Assembly (NCBI RefSeq): GCF_014489595.1
Contig: NZ_CP060790.1
Location: 4,154,001-4,218,000 of the forward strand
Direction: 5' to 3'
Source of the DNA: Paenacidovorax monticola
GTDB lineage: Bacteria > Pseudomonadota > Gammaproteobacteria > Burkholderiales > Burkholderiaceae_C
Length of the DNA: 64,000 nucleotides
The stretch's first letter is position 1, and each line of letters opens with the position of its first letter. The notes under the pieces were generated by a model, which was not told where the DNA came from, searched no databases, and saw only the letters and a program-made list of their open reading frames with translations. The translations under genes were made by a program, and so were the position numbers. Below are positions 28,463 to 39,921 of this stretch, piece after piece.

Positions 28463-29509
28463 ATGAACCAGCCCGCGCCGTCCCTTCCCATTGCCATCAC
28501 CCAGGGCGATCCCGCCGGCATCGGCCCCGAGATCGTGGCCAAGGCTTTCCGCGATGCCCCTGAGGCGCTGCGTGGCTGCTTCGCGGTGGGCGAGCCGGCC
28601 ACGCTGCGCCGGGCCGCGGCATGCATCGAAGGCCCGGGGCTCCCCTCGCTGCCCGTGGCGCTGCTGGCTGATCCGTGCGAGGCGTGGAGCGTGCCCCCGC
28701 GCTGTCTGCCCGTGCTCGCGCTGCCGGGCCTGCCCGGGCCACAGCCCTGGGGCGTGATCGGGGCGGAGGCAGGCCGGGCGGCCGCGCTGTGCGTGGAGTG
28801 GGGTGCGCGCGCCGCGCTGCGCGGCGAGGTGGCGGCGCTGGTCACGGCGCCGCTGCACAAGGAGGCGCTGTCGGCCGCCGGTGTGCACTTCCCCGGCCAT
28901 ACCGAGCTGCTGCAGGCCGAGGCCGCGCAGCATGCGGGCGTGCCGCTGGCGGACATGCCCGTGCGCATGATGCTCGCGAGCGACGAACTGCGTACGGTGC
29001 TCGTGAGCATCCATGTCTCGCTGCGCGAGGCGATCGAGGCGGTCACGTTCGACAACGTGCTGCAGACGCTGCGCATCACGCATGCGGCGCTTGCGCGCAG
29101 CCTGGGCCGCGTGCCGCGCATCGCCGTGGCGGGCTTGAATCCGCATGCGGGGGAGGGAGGGCTGTTCGGGCGCGAGGAGCTGGAGGTGATCGCGCCGGCC
29201 GTGGCCCGGGCTCGCTCCGAAGGGCTGGATGTGCATGGCCCCTTCGCGCCCGACACGGTCTTCATGCGCGCGCGCCACACGGAGGCGCGGCCCGGGGAGT
29301 TCGACGTGGTCGTCGCCATGTACCACGACCAGGGCCTGATCCCCGTGAAGTACATGGGCGTGGACAAGGGGGTGAACGTCACGCTGGGGCTGCCCTTGGT
29401 ACGCACCAGCCCCGACCATGGAACGGCTTTCGACATCGCCGGCCAGGGCGTGGCCGATGCCTCCAGCCTGGTCGAGGCCGTGCGCATGGCGCGCCGGCTC
29501 GCATCCTGA
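28463..29509 (+). CDS. pdxA: 4-hydroxythreonine-4-phosphate dehydrogenase
   Basis: Pyridoxal phosphate biosynthesis enzyme of 348 residues. It oxidises 4-phosphohydroxy-L-threonine with NAD. Family motifs: ITQGDPAGIGPEI at the N-terminus, the metal-binding FPGHTELL and the C-terminal YHDQGLIPVKYMG. The start follows a repeat and lies 60 bases after the Nif3-like gene. In many betaproteobacteria pdxA is followed by ksgA; here it is followed by convergent mscL. Confidence 0.95.
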   Translation: MNQPAPSLPIAITQGDPAGIGPEIVAKAFRDAPEALRGCFAVGEPATLRRAAACIEGPGLPSLPVALLADPCEAWSVPPRCLPVLALPGLPGPQPWGVIGAEAGRAAALCVEWGARAALRGEVAALVTAPLHKEALSAAGVHFPGHTELLQAEAAQHAGVPLADMPVRMMLASDELRTVLVSIHVSLREAIEAVTFDNVLQTLRITHAALARSLGRVPRIAVAGLNPHAGEGGLFGREELEVIAPAVARARSEGLDVHGPFAPDTVFMRARHTEARPGEFDVVVAMYHDQGLIPVKYMGVDKGVNVTLGLPLVRTSPDHGTAFDIAGQGVADASSLVEAVRMARRLAS

Positions 29510-29519
29510 ACCGCCCATG

Positions 29520-29541
29520 AAAAACGCCCGCAGCGCGGGCG
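29520..29541 (-). terminator. Terminator for mscL
   Basis: A stem CGCCCGC / GCGGGCG with loop AGC; on the minus strand it ends in TTTTT. It lies 33 bases after the mscL stop. Confidence 0.75.
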
Positions 29542-29574
29542 CGGCGGGCGTGGAAGGCGGCGAAGGCGCCGGTC

Positions 29575-30009
29575 TCAGCGCTTGAGGCTGTCGCGGATCT
29601 CGCGCAGCAGCACGATGTCCTCGGGCGTGGCGGGCTCGGCGGCCGGAGCGGCCTCGGCCGGGGCCTCGCGCTTGAGGCGGTTGATCTGCTTGACCATCAT
29701 GAAGATGATGAAGGCCAGGATGATGAAGTTCACCGCCACGGTGATGAAGCTGCCATAGGCGAACACGGGCACGCCGGCCTTCTTGAGCGCATCCAGTGTC
29801 TGGGCCGTGCCCGGCGGCACGGTGCCCAGCACGACGAACAGGTTGGAGAAGTCGAGCTTGCCGAACACCAGGCCGACCAGCGGCATGATGAGGTCGGCCA
29901 CGACCGAGTCGACGATCTTGCCGAAGGCCCCGCCAATGATCACGCCCACGGCGAGATCGATCACGTTGCCCTTGACGGCGAACTCCCTGAATTCTTGCAT
30001 CATGCCCAT
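29575..30009 (-). CDS. mscL: Large-conductance mechanosensitive channel
   Basis: Osmotic safety valve of the inner membrane, 144 residues. The N-terminal amphipathic [22 protein letters not shown] and the pore helix [17 protein letters not shown] are diagnostic; the second membrane helix is [20 protein letters not shown], followed by a cytoplasmic helix rich in Ala and Glu. The start at 30009 matches the usual MscL N-terminus. Confidence 0.95.
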   Translation of the reverse strand: MGMMQEFREFAVKGNVIDLAVGVIIGGAFGKIVDSVVADLIMPLVGLVFGKLDFSNLFVVLGTVPPGTAQTLDALKKAGVPVFAYGSFITVAVNFIILAFIIFMMVKQINRLKREAPAEAAPAAEPATPEDIVLLREIRDSLKR

Positions 30010-30158
30010 ATTGCTTAACTCCTTTGAAGGCTTCAAAGGCCGCAGTATTGCTTGACTTGGGGCAGTGTCAAGGCTCGGGGCCGCCATGGAATAACCATTT
30101 TCACTCCGCTACAATTTGCGGTTGACCCCAATCTAGCGATGTTCATCGAGGATCCCCC

Positions 30159-30758
30159 ATGAGTGAAACTCCAATCGACTCCAGCAAGCGGACGTGGCTG
30201 ATCGCGTCCGGCTGCGCTGGTGCGGTGGGCGGCGTGGCGACCGCCGTTCCTTTCGTGAGTACGTTCCAGCCTTCCGAGAAGGCCAAGGCGGCGGGTGCCG
30301 CCGTTGAGGTGGACATCTCCGGTCTCAAGTCCGGCGAGAAGATCACCGTGGAGTGGCGCGGCAAGCCCGTGTGGATCATCAAGCGCACGCCCGAGCAGCT
30401 GGCCGAGCTGCCCAAGCTCGATGGCCAGCTCGCCGATCCCAAGTCGGAGCGCAAGCCCTCGGAGCTGACCCCCGAGTACGCACGCAACGAAAACCGCTCG
30501 ATCAAGCCTGAAATCCTGGTGGCCGTGGGCATCTGCTCGCACCTGGGGTGCTCGCCTTCCGACAAGTTCACGCCCGGCGCCCAGCCCTCGCTGCCCGACG
30601 ACTGGAAGGGCGGCTTCCTGTGCCCCTGCCACGGCTCCACGTTCGACATGGCGGGCCGCGTGTTCAAGAACAAGCCCGCGCCGGACAACCTCGAGGTCCC
30701 GCCCCACATGTACCTGTCGGAGACCAAGCTCCTGATCGGTGAAGACAAGAAGGCCTGA
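30159..30758 (+). CDS. petA: Ubiquinol-cytochrome c reductase Rieske iron-sulfur subunit
   Basis: Rieske protein of 199 residues in the cytochrome bc1 complex. The 2Fe-2S ligands are in CSHLGC (about residues 127-132) and CPCHGS (about 150-155). The N-terminal anchor is preceded by SSKRTWL, a Tat-type signal with Lys-Arg in place of Arg-Arg. A TACAAT hexamer at 30110 may be the -10 box. First gene of petABC; petB starts 11 bases later after GAGGGAGG. Confidence 0.95.
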   Translation: MSETPIDSSKRTWLIASGCAGAVGGVATAVPFVSTFQPSEKAKAAGAAVEVDISGLKSGEKITVEWRGKPVWIIKRTPEQLAELPKLDGQLADPKSERKPSELTPEYARNENRSIKPEILVAVGICSHLGCSPSDKFTPGAQPSLPDDWKGGFLCPCHGSTFDMAGRVFKNKPAPDNLEVPPHMYLSETKLLIGEDKKA

Positions 30759-30769
30759 GGGAGGACGAC

Positions 30770-32185
30770 ATGGCTCACGAATTCAAGGACATCTCCCCCA
30801 ACGCCTCGGCGGGCGCCAAGCTCACCAACTGGTTCGAGAACCGCTTCCCGACGGCCTTCGACGCCTACCGCGTCCACATGTCGGAGTACTACGCTCCGAA
30901 GAACTTCAACTTCTGGTACATCTTCGGTTCGCTGGCCCTGCTGGTGCTCGTGATCCAGATCGTCACCGGCATCTTCCTCGTGATGCACTACAAGCCCGAC
31001 GCCGCCAAGGCCTTCGAGTCGGTCGAGTACATCATGCGCGACGTGCCCTGGGGCTGGCTGATCCGCTACATGCACTCCACGGGCGCCTCGGCGTTCTTCG
31101 TGGTGGTCTATCTGCACATGTTCCGTGGCCTGCTGTACGGCTCGTACCGCAAGCCGCGCGAGCTGGTCTGGATCTTCGGCTGCGCGATCTTCCTGTGCCT
31201 GATGGCCGAAGCCTTCATGGGCTACCTGCTGCCCTGGGGCCAGATGTCGTACTGGGGCGCCCAGGTGATCGTGAACCTGTTCGCCGCGATCCCCTTCATC
31301 GGCCCCGACCTCGCCCTGCTGATCCGCGGCGACTACGTGGTGGGCGACGCGACGCTGAACCGCTTCTTCAGCTTCCACGTGATCGCCGTGCCGCTGGTCC
31401 TGCTGGGCCTCGTGGTGGCCCACTTGCTGGCGCTGCACGACGTGGGTTCGAACAACCCCGATGGCGTCGAGATCAAGGCCCCCAAGGCCCCCAAGGACGC
31501 CAAGGGCAACCCGCTCGACGGCATTCCGTTCCATCCGTACTACACGGTGCATGACATCTTCGGTGTGTGCGTGTTCCTGTTCATCTTCTCGGCCGTGGTG
31601 TTCTTCGCCCCCGAGTTCGGCGGCTACTTCCTGGAGTACAACAACTTCATTCCCGCCGATCCGCTGAAGACGCCCGCGCACATCGCTCCGGTCTGGTACT
31701 TCACGCCGTTCTATTCGATGCTGCGTGCCATCACCAGCGAGATGATGTACGCGCTGATCGCCTGTGTGGTGCTGGGCGCTGGCTACGGCATCGTCAAGGG
31801 CAAGATGCCGATGTTCTTCAAGGGCGCGATTGCCGCCGTCGCGGCCGTGGCCATCGTGCTGATGCTCTCGATCGACGCCAAGTTCTGGGGCGTGGTCGTG
31901 ATGGGCGGCGCCGTGATCATCCTGTTCTTCCTGCCCTGGCTCGACCAGAGCCCGGTCAAGTCGATCCGCTACCGTCCGAGCTGGCACAAGTACCTGTACG
32001 GTATTTTCGTGATCGTGTTCGTGATCCTGGCCTACCTGGGCGTACAGCCGCCCTCGCCGATCGGCGAGCGCGTCTCGCAGGTGGGTACGCTGTTCTACTT
32101 CGGCTTCTTCCTGCTGATGCCCTGGTGGAGCCGCCTGGGCGAGCCCAAGCCGGTGCCCGACCGCGTCACCTTCGCCGCGCACTGA
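30770..32185 (+). CDS. petB: Cytochrome b subunit of the bc1 complex
   Basis: Membrane protein of 471 residues. Haem ligand histidines lie in MHSTGASAFFVVVYLHMFRG and FFSFHVIAVPLVLLGLVVAHL; the quinol-site PEWY-like element is APVWYFTPFYS (PVWY). The length of 471, longer than mitochondrial cytochrome b, includes an extra lysine-rich loop (KAPKAPKDAKGN, about residues 235-246) and additional C-terminal helices. Between petA and petC. Confidence 0.95.
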   Translation: MAHEFKDISPNASAGAKLTNWFENRFPTAFDAYRVHMSEYYAPKNFNFWYIFGSLALLVLVIQIVTGIFLVMHYKPDAAKAFESVEYIMRDVPWGWLIRYMHSTGASAFFVVVYLHMFRGLLYGSYRKPRELVWIFGCAIFLCLMAEAFMGYLLPWGQMSYWGAQVIVNLFAAIPFIGPDLALLIRGDYVVGDATLNRFFSFHVIAVPLVLLGLVVAHLLALHDVGSNNPDGVEIKAPKAPKDAKGNPLDGIPFHPYYTVHDIFGVCVFLFIFSAVVFFAPEFGGYFLEYNNFIPADPLKTPAHIAPVWYFTPFYSMLRAITSEMMYALIACVVLGAGYGIVKGKMPMFFKGAIAAVAAVAIVLMLSIDAKFWGVVVMGGAVIILFFLPWLDQSPVKSIRYRPSWHKYLYGIFVIVFVILAYLGVQPPSPIGERVSQVGTLFYFGFFLLMPWWSRLGEPKPVPDRVTFAAH

Positions 32186-32202
32186 GAGGGAGAGAGCCAA
32201 TC

Positions 32203-32958
32203 ATGAAGAAAATCATCCTCACGTTGATCGCCGCCCTGGGTATCGCCACGGGCGCGCAAGCCGCCGAGGGCGGCATCGCCTGGGACAAGGCGCCGATCAA
32301 GACCACTGACACGGCCTCGCTGCAGAACGGCGCCAAGCTGTTCGTGAACTACTGCCTGAGCTGCCACTCGGCTGCCTCCATGCGCTTCAACCGCCTGAAG
32401 GACATCGGCCTCACGGACCAGCAGATCAAGGACAACCTGCTGTTCACCACCGACAAGGTGGGCGAGACCATGAAGGCCGCCATCGATCCCAAGCAGGCCA
32501 AGGAATGGTTTGGCGCGAACCCGCCCGACCTCTCGGTGATCGCCCGCTCGCGTGCAGGCCATGGCGGCACGGGGGCCGACTACCTGTACACCTTCCTGCG
32601 CACCTTCTACCGCGACGACACCAAGGCCACGGGCTGGAACAACCTCGTGTTCCCGAGCGTGGGCATGCCGCACGCGCTGTGGCAGCTGCAGGGCGACCGC
32701 CGTCCGGTCTTCGAGGAGCACGAGAGCCATGGCCACAAGACCCAGGTCTTCAAGGGCTGGGAGCAGGTGGCGCCCGGCGCAATGACCCCGCTGCAGTACG
32801 ACCAGGCCGTGGGCGATCTGGTCAACTACCTGCAGTGGATGGGCGAGCCGGCGCAGAACACGCGCACGCGCGTGGGCGTCTGGGTGCTGATATTCCTGGG
32901 TGTCTTCACGGTGATTGCGTGGAGACTGAACGCCGCCTATTGGAAAGACGTCAAATAA
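32203..32958 (+). CDS. petC: Cytochrome c1 subunit of the bc1 complex
   Basis: Protein of 251 residues with a signal peptide (MKKIILTLIAALGIATGAQA), the haem c site CLSCH (about residues 49-53), the axial-methionine region VGMPHALWQLQ and a C-terminal membrane anchor VGVWVLIFLGVFTVIAWRL. The ribosome site GAGAGGGAGAG precedes the start. Last gene of petABC, with a terminator downstream. Confidence 0.95.
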   Translation: MKKIILTLIAALGIATGAQAAEGGIAWDKAPIKTTDTASLQNGAKLFVNYCLSCHSAASMRFNRLKDIGLTDQQIKDNLLFTTDKVGETMKAAIDPKQAKEWFGANPPDLSVIARSRAGHGGTGADYLYTFLRTFYRDDTKATGWNNLVFPSVGMPHALWQLQGDRRPVFEEHESHGHKTQVFKGWEQVAPGAMTPLQYDQAVGDLVNYLQWMGEPAQNTRTRVGVWVLIFLGVFTVIAWRLNAAYWKDVK

Positions 32959-33022
32959 GGCCAGACGTTCATACCACCGGTGATTCGCGCCAGGCCCGCA
33001 TGCGGGCCGGCGGAATCTTTGC

Positions 33023-33055
33023 AGAGTGGGCGCTTTGCGCGTCCCACTCTTTTTG
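33023..33055 (+). terminator. Terminator between petC and sspA
   Basis: Stem AGAGTGGG / CCCACTCT with an inner CGC/GCG pair, followed by TTTTTGATTTTT. It should limit read-through from petABC into sspA. Confidence 0.8.
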
Positions 33056-33075
33056 ATTTTTAGGAGCCTCCCACC

Positions 33076-33687
33076 ATGATGGTGCTTTACTCGGGTACGA
33101 CCTGCCCCTTTTCCCACCGCTGCCGCTTCGTGCTGTTCGAAAAAGGGATGGATTTCGAGATCCGCGACGTGGATCTGTACAACAAGCCTGAAGACATCAG
33201 CGTGATGAATCCCTACGGCCAGGTGCCCATCCTGGTCGAGCGCGATCTGATCCTGTACGAGTCGAACATCATCAACGAGTACATCGACGAGCGCTTCCCG
33301 CATCCGCAGCTCATGCCGGGCGACCCGGTGGACCGCGCGCGCGTGCGCCTGTTCCTGCTCAACTTCGAGAAGGAGTTGTTCGTGCATGTGAACACGCTGG
33401 AGTCGCGTGCCACCAAGGGCAACGAGAAGGCGCTGGAGAAGGCACGCGCCCACATCCGCGACCGGCTCACGCAGCTGGCGCCCGTGTTCCTCAAGAACAA
33501 GTACATGCTGGGCGAGAATTTCTCGATGCTCGACGTGGCCATCGCACCGCTGCTGTGGCGCCTGGATTACTACGGCATCGATCTGTCCAAGAACGCCGCG
33601 CCGCTGCTGAAGTATGCTGAGCGCATCTTCTCGCGCCCGGCCTACATCGAGGCGCTCACGCCCTCCGAAAAGGTCATGCGCAAGTAA
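33076..33687 (+). CDS. sspA: Stringent starvation protein A
   Basis: GST-fold protein of 203 residues that binds RNA polymerase with sigma70 and acts in starvation and acid response. The N-terminal thioredoxin-like domain has TTCPFSHRCRFVLFEKGMDF; the second domain is helical and contains LGENFSMLDVAIAPLLWRLD. It lacks the residues for glutathione catalysis, as is usual for SspA. sspB follows 33 bases later. Confidence 0.92.
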   Translation: MMVLYSGTTCPFSHRCRFVLFEKGMDFEIRDVDLYNKPEDISVMNPYGQVPILVERDLILYESNIINEYIDERFPHPQLMPGDPVDRARVRLFLLNFEKELFVHVNTLESRATKGNEKALEKARAHIRDRLTQLAPVFLKNKYMLGENFSMLDVAIAPLLWRLDYYGIDLSKNAAPLLKYAERIFSRPAYIEALTPSEKVMRK

Positions 33688-33720
33688 GCGCACTCTCCGC
33701 CCCTTTCACCGACCGCCGCA

Positions 33721-34230
33721 ATGAACGCACAGGATTCCACCTCCACGCGCCCCTATCTGATCCGCGCCCTCTACGAGTGGTGCACGGACAACGGGTTCAC
33801 GCCCTACGTGGCCGTGCGGGTGGACGACTCGGTGCAGGTGCCGCGCGAGTACGTGAAGGACGGCGAGATCGTGCTCAACATCAGCTACGACGCCACGAGC
33901 GCGCTGCAGCTGGGCAACGATTTCATCGAGTTCAAGGCGCGCTTCGGCGGCCAGCCGCGCGAGATCATCGTGCCCGTGGGGCGCGTGATCGCCATCTATG
34001 CGCGCGAGAACGGGCAGGGCATGGCGTTTCCGCCGCCCGTGGACCTGCTCGATGCGCCGGCGCCGTCGGCTGCCCCGGTGGCCACTGCGCCGGCTGCGGA
34101 GGCGGGCGAGGACCGGGTGATGCAGCTCGTCGTGGCGGACGTACCCGAGGGGGAGGGCGATGCGCCGCGCCCCACGCCGCCGTCGGCGCCTGCGGGCGGC
34201 GGGCGGCCCGCGCTCAAGCGCGTCAAGTAG
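33721..34230 (+). CDS. sspB: ClpXP protease specificity-enhancing factor SspB
   Basis: Adaptor of 169 residues that binds ssrA-tagged proteins and hands them to ClpXP. The folded domain covers about residues 10-110 (LIRALYEWCTDNGFTPYVAV, NDFIEFKARFGGQPREIIVP). A long Ala/Pro-rich linker leads to a short basic C-terminus (GGRPALKRVK) that would dock on the ClpX zinc domain. Confidence 0.93.
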   Translation: MNAQDSTSTRPYLIRALYEWCTDNGFTPYVAVRVDDSVQVPREYVKDGEIVLNISYDATSALQLGNDFIEFKARFGGQPREIIVPVGRVIAIYARENGQGMAFPPPVDLLDAPAPSAAPVATAPAAEAGEDRVMQLVVADVPEGEGDAPRPTPPSAPAGGGRPALKRVK

Positions 34231-34268
34231 CCGCCACCGCAGGCGCGCCGCGCTAGAATGCGCACTTC

Positions 34269-34344
34269 GCCGATTTAGCTCAGTTGGTAGAGCAACCGCC
34301 TTGTAAGCGGTAGGTCGTCAGTTCGATCCCGACAATCGGCACCA
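34269..34344 (+). tRNA. tRNA-Thr (anticodon TGT)
   Basis: 76 nt including encoded CCA. Acceptor stem GCCGATT / AATCGGC, D-loop with AGTTGG, anticodon stem ACCGC / GCGGT with loop CTTGTAA, T-arm GTTCGATCC. A TAGAAT -10 box lies about 10 bases upstream. Confidence 0.96.
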
Positions 34345-34374
34345 TCTTTTTTGCCTTCGCGCCGCAACCCTGGT

Positions 34375-34674
34375 TCAGGTTTGAACTTTCAGGCGAATGG
34401 AGGTAACCTCCCAGCCCTTGCGGCGCAGATGGGCTTCCAGGGCCGGTAGCAGCTGCCGCAGCTTGGCGGCTGCGGCATTGCTTTTCACCAGAAGGCACCA
34501 GGTACTCCCCTCGATCGGGCCGGCCTGCACGGCCGAGCGCAGCGTCGCCGGAATCAACAATTCAACCGCATGCAGCCGCGCGCTCGAGTCGCGAGTCAGT
34601 GCCGCCAGCTTCGCCAGTGTGGGCGAATCCTCGGCGGCCTGCAGCAGGGTGATGGCGTGGTGGCGGCGGTTCAT
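34375..34674 (-). CDS. DciA-like protein (DUF721)
   Basis: Protein of 99 residues. DciA is the ancestral loader of the replicative helicase in bacteria without DnaC. The segment LHAVELLIPATLRSAVQAGPIEG and the later LLVKSNAAAAKLRQLLPALEAHLRRKGW match the KH-like DUF721 domain. It is short for the family, with only about 25 residues before the domain. The ATG at 34674 is chosen by the start of similarity. It is divergent from the M23 peptidase and secA, a placement common for DUF721 genes in Burkholderiales (from memory). Confidence 0.75.
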   Translation of the reverse strand: MNRRHHAITLLQAAEDSPTLAKLAALTRDSSARLHAVELLIPATLRSAVQAGPIEGSTWCLLVKSNAAAAKLRQLLPALEAHLRRKGWEVTSIRLKVQT

Positions 34675-34713
34675 GGCATGGCACCCCCTGGCGGGGTGCG
34701 GAAGTGAGGGATC

Positions 34714-35673
34714 GTGCATCTGATTATCACGGACACCCGATTGGCCCGCAGCCGCAGCATCCACCTTTCCGGCGTGCGGCTGGTGCTGGCTGGGCTGCTG
34801 CTGTCGTTCCTGCTCATGCTCCTCGCTGCAGGGCTTTATCACTGGGTGTTTCTCAAGGGCGCGCGCGATGGGTGGCCCGTGGTGGGCTCCCTGGTACGCC
34901 TCGTGGTCAAGGACGAGTTCGAGGAGCGCGACCGCTTCATGCGCGCCAACCTGGATGCCATGGCGCGCAAGGTGGGCGAGATGCAGGCGCGCATGGTGCA
35001 GCTGGAGTCGCTCGACGAACGCGTGCTGGGCCTGGCGGGCATGGCCCCTGCGGAGCTGCCCAAGACGCCCGCGCGCGGCGGCGCCCTGGTGGCGCAGCGC
35101 TCCCTGTCCATGGACGAACTGCAGTCCGTGCTCGACGAGCTGGGCCGCCAGGCCGACCAGCGCGTGGACCTCATGACGGTGCTGGAGTCGCGCCTGTTCG
35201 ACCAGCACATCCGCAAGCACATGGTGCCCACCCAGGCGCCAGTGCTGGGCAAGGAGGCGGGTTCGGCCTTCGGCTGGCGCATCGACCCGTTCACGGGCCA
35301 GTCGGCCCTGCACACGGGGCTGGACTTCCAGGCCGACACGGGCACGCCCATCCTCGCCGCGGCAGGGGGCGTGGTGCTTACGCAGGAGTTTCACCCCGCG
35401 TACGGCAACATGGTAGAGATCGACCACGGCAACCAACTGGTCACCCGCTATGCCCATGCGTCCAAGACCTTTGTGCAGAGGGGCGATCTGGTGCGGCGCG
35501 GGCAGAAGATCGCCGCGGTGGGTACCACGGGGCGCTCCACCGGGGCGCACCTGCATTTCGAGGTGCTAGTGCAGGGCGTTCCGCAGGATCCGCAGAAGTT
35601 CCTCGCGGCGGGCGAGAGTGCCGCGGTGGCGCAGGCTGGGGGGCAGCGTCCGCGTGCCGCGGCGCGCAGGTAA
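34714..35673 (+). CDS. M23-family (lysostaphin-type) murein peptidase
   Basis: Membrane-anchored peptidase of 319 residues, GTG start. It has a short cytoplasmic end, one membrane helix (about residues 22-45), a coiled region (residues 70-150) and a C-terminal M23 domain. Zinc ligands are in HTGLDFQ (His then Asp) and GAHLHFEV. Both metal motifs are intact, so it is probably an active endopeptidase, unlike EnvC or NlpD. It lies upstream of secA. Confidence 0.9.
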   Translation: MHLIITDTRLARSRSIHLSGVRLVLAGLLLSFLLMLLAAGLYHWVFLKGARDGWPVVGSLVRLVVKDEFEERDRFMRANLDAMARKVGEMQARMVQLESLDERVLGLAGMAPAELPKTPARGGALVAQRSLSMDELQSVLDELGRQADQRVDLMTVLESRLFDQHIRKHMVPTQAPVLGKEAGSAFGWRIDPFTGQSALHTGLDFQADTGTPILAAAGGVVLTQEFHPAYGNMVEIDHGNQLVTRYAHASKTFVQRGDLVRRGQKIAAVGTTGRSTGAHLHFEVLVQGVPQDPQKFLAAGESAAVAQAGGQRPRAAARR

Positions 35674-35811
35674 AATCCCCGGTCCGGACCCCGCTCCCCG
35701 TCACTGGCATGCTTGCAATTGCCGGGCAGTGGCCCCACCTGAACTCAATTCTTACTAGGGATTCTGGTCGCTCCGCCGGCGCATCGCCGTGGGTGGAGCG
35801 GTTTCGTTCGC

Positions 35812-38568
<2,757 letters not shown>

Positions 38569-38587
38569 GCGATAGACTATGAAGATC

Positions 38588-38612
38588 AACACGGGCTGCG
38601 GCCCGTGTTTGC
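38588..38612 (+). terminator. Terminator after secA
   Basis: Stem AACACGGGC / GCCCGTGTT with loop TGCG and a T-rich tail, 20 bases after the secA stop. Confidence 0.78.
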
Positions 38613-38649
38613 TTTGGATGCCCCTTTCCCTTCGACCGAGGAACACCCC

Positions 38650-39877
38650 ATGCCCGTGAATCTCTCCAGCCCCACGCCGCAGACCTGCGCGCAGTGCCCG
38701 GCGTGCGCATCGGCGTCGCCGAAGCCGGCGTGCGCAAGGCCAACCGCAAGGACCTGACCGTGTTCCTGCTCGACGAAGGCACCACGGTGGCCGGCGTGTT
38801 CACGCAGAACCGCTTCTGCGCGGCTCCCGTGCAGGTCAGCCGCGAGCACCTGGCCGCCGGCAAGGGCATCCGCGCCATGGTGGTGAACACGGGCAACGCG
38901 AACGCGGGCACCGGCGCCGACGGCCTGGCGCGTGCACGCGCGACCTGTACGGCGCTGGCGGGCCGCCTGGGCGTTGCGCTCGAGCAGGTGCTGCCGTTTT
39001 CCACGGGCGTGATCATGGAGTCGTTGCCCGTGGAGCGCATCGAGGCGGGCCTGCCTGCCGCCATCGCCGATGCGCAGCCCGCCCACTGGGCGCGTGCGGC
39101 CGAGGGCATCATGACCACCGACACGCTGCCCAAGGCCTTCAGCACCCAGGTGGTGATCGGCGGTGCCACGGTGAGCATCACGGGCATCAGCAAGGGTGCG
39201 GGCATGATCCGCCCAACATGGCGACCATGCTGGGCTTCCTGGCCACGGACGCGGCCATCGCCCCCGCGCTCGTGCAGCCGCTGGTGCGCGAACTGGCCGA
39301 CGGCTCCTTCAACCGCGTGACCATCGACGGCGACACCTCGACCAATGATTCGTTCGTGCTGGTGGCCACGCACCAGGCCGCGCATGCGCCCATCACCTCG
39401 CTCGACAGCGCCGAGGGCCGCGCGCTCAAGGCTGCGCTGCTGGAGGTGTCGCAGAAGCTGGCGCAGGCCATCGTGCGCGACGGGGAAGGCGCCACCAAGT
39501 TCATCACGGTGCGCGTGGAAGGGGGCAAGACGGGCGAGGAGTGCCGCCAGGTGGCCTATGCGATCGCGCATTCACCGCTGGTCAAGACCGCGTTCTATGC
39601 CAGCGACCCGAACCTGGGCCGCATCCTTGCGGCCGTGGGCTACGCGGGCATCGCCGACCTGGACCAGACCCGGATCGACCTCTACCTCGACGACGTGCAC
39701 GTGGCCGTGCAGGGCGGCCGCAACCCCGCCTACCGCGAAGAGGATGGCCAGCGTGTGATGAAGCAAAGCGAGATCACCGTGCGCGTCGTGCTGGGCCGCG
39801 GCCAGGCTGCCGACACGGTCTGGACCTGCGATTTCAGCCACGAGTACGTGACGATCAACGCGGACTACCGCTCCTGA
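38650..39877 (+). CDS. argJ: Glutamate N-acetyltransferase / amino-acid acetyltransferase ArgJ (two 1-base losses)
   Basis: Arginine biosynthesis enzyme, about 409 residues if repaired; it recycles the acetyl group from acetylornithine to glutamate. The ATG at 38650 gives [10 protein letters not shown], then the frame is lost near 38680 and resumes as [17 protein letters not shown] second loss in the C run at 39211-39214 sits between GAGMIRP and [14 protein letters not shown]. The latter is the self-cleavage site (Ala-Thr in MATML), with Thr as the nucleophile of the beta chain. One base at each point restores a normal protein, so error is likelier than decay. Confidence 0.9.
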
Positions 39878-39920
39878 TTCAATAGCTTATGGCGCCCGAT
39901 GGACGGGCGCTGCATGCCAA
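39876..39920 (+). repeat. Dispersed intergenic repeat, copy 7
   Basis: It begins at the argJ stop: GATTCAATAGCTTATGGCG, then CCCGATGGACGGGCGCTG and CATGCC. The stem is GGCGCCCG / CGGGCGCT. It fills the gap to the next start at 39922. Confidence 0.68.
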
Positions 39921-39921
39921 T

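Noticed and set aside
34269..34344. Integration site at tRNA-Thr
   Set aside because: No integrase gene and no repeated tRNA end was seen nearby.
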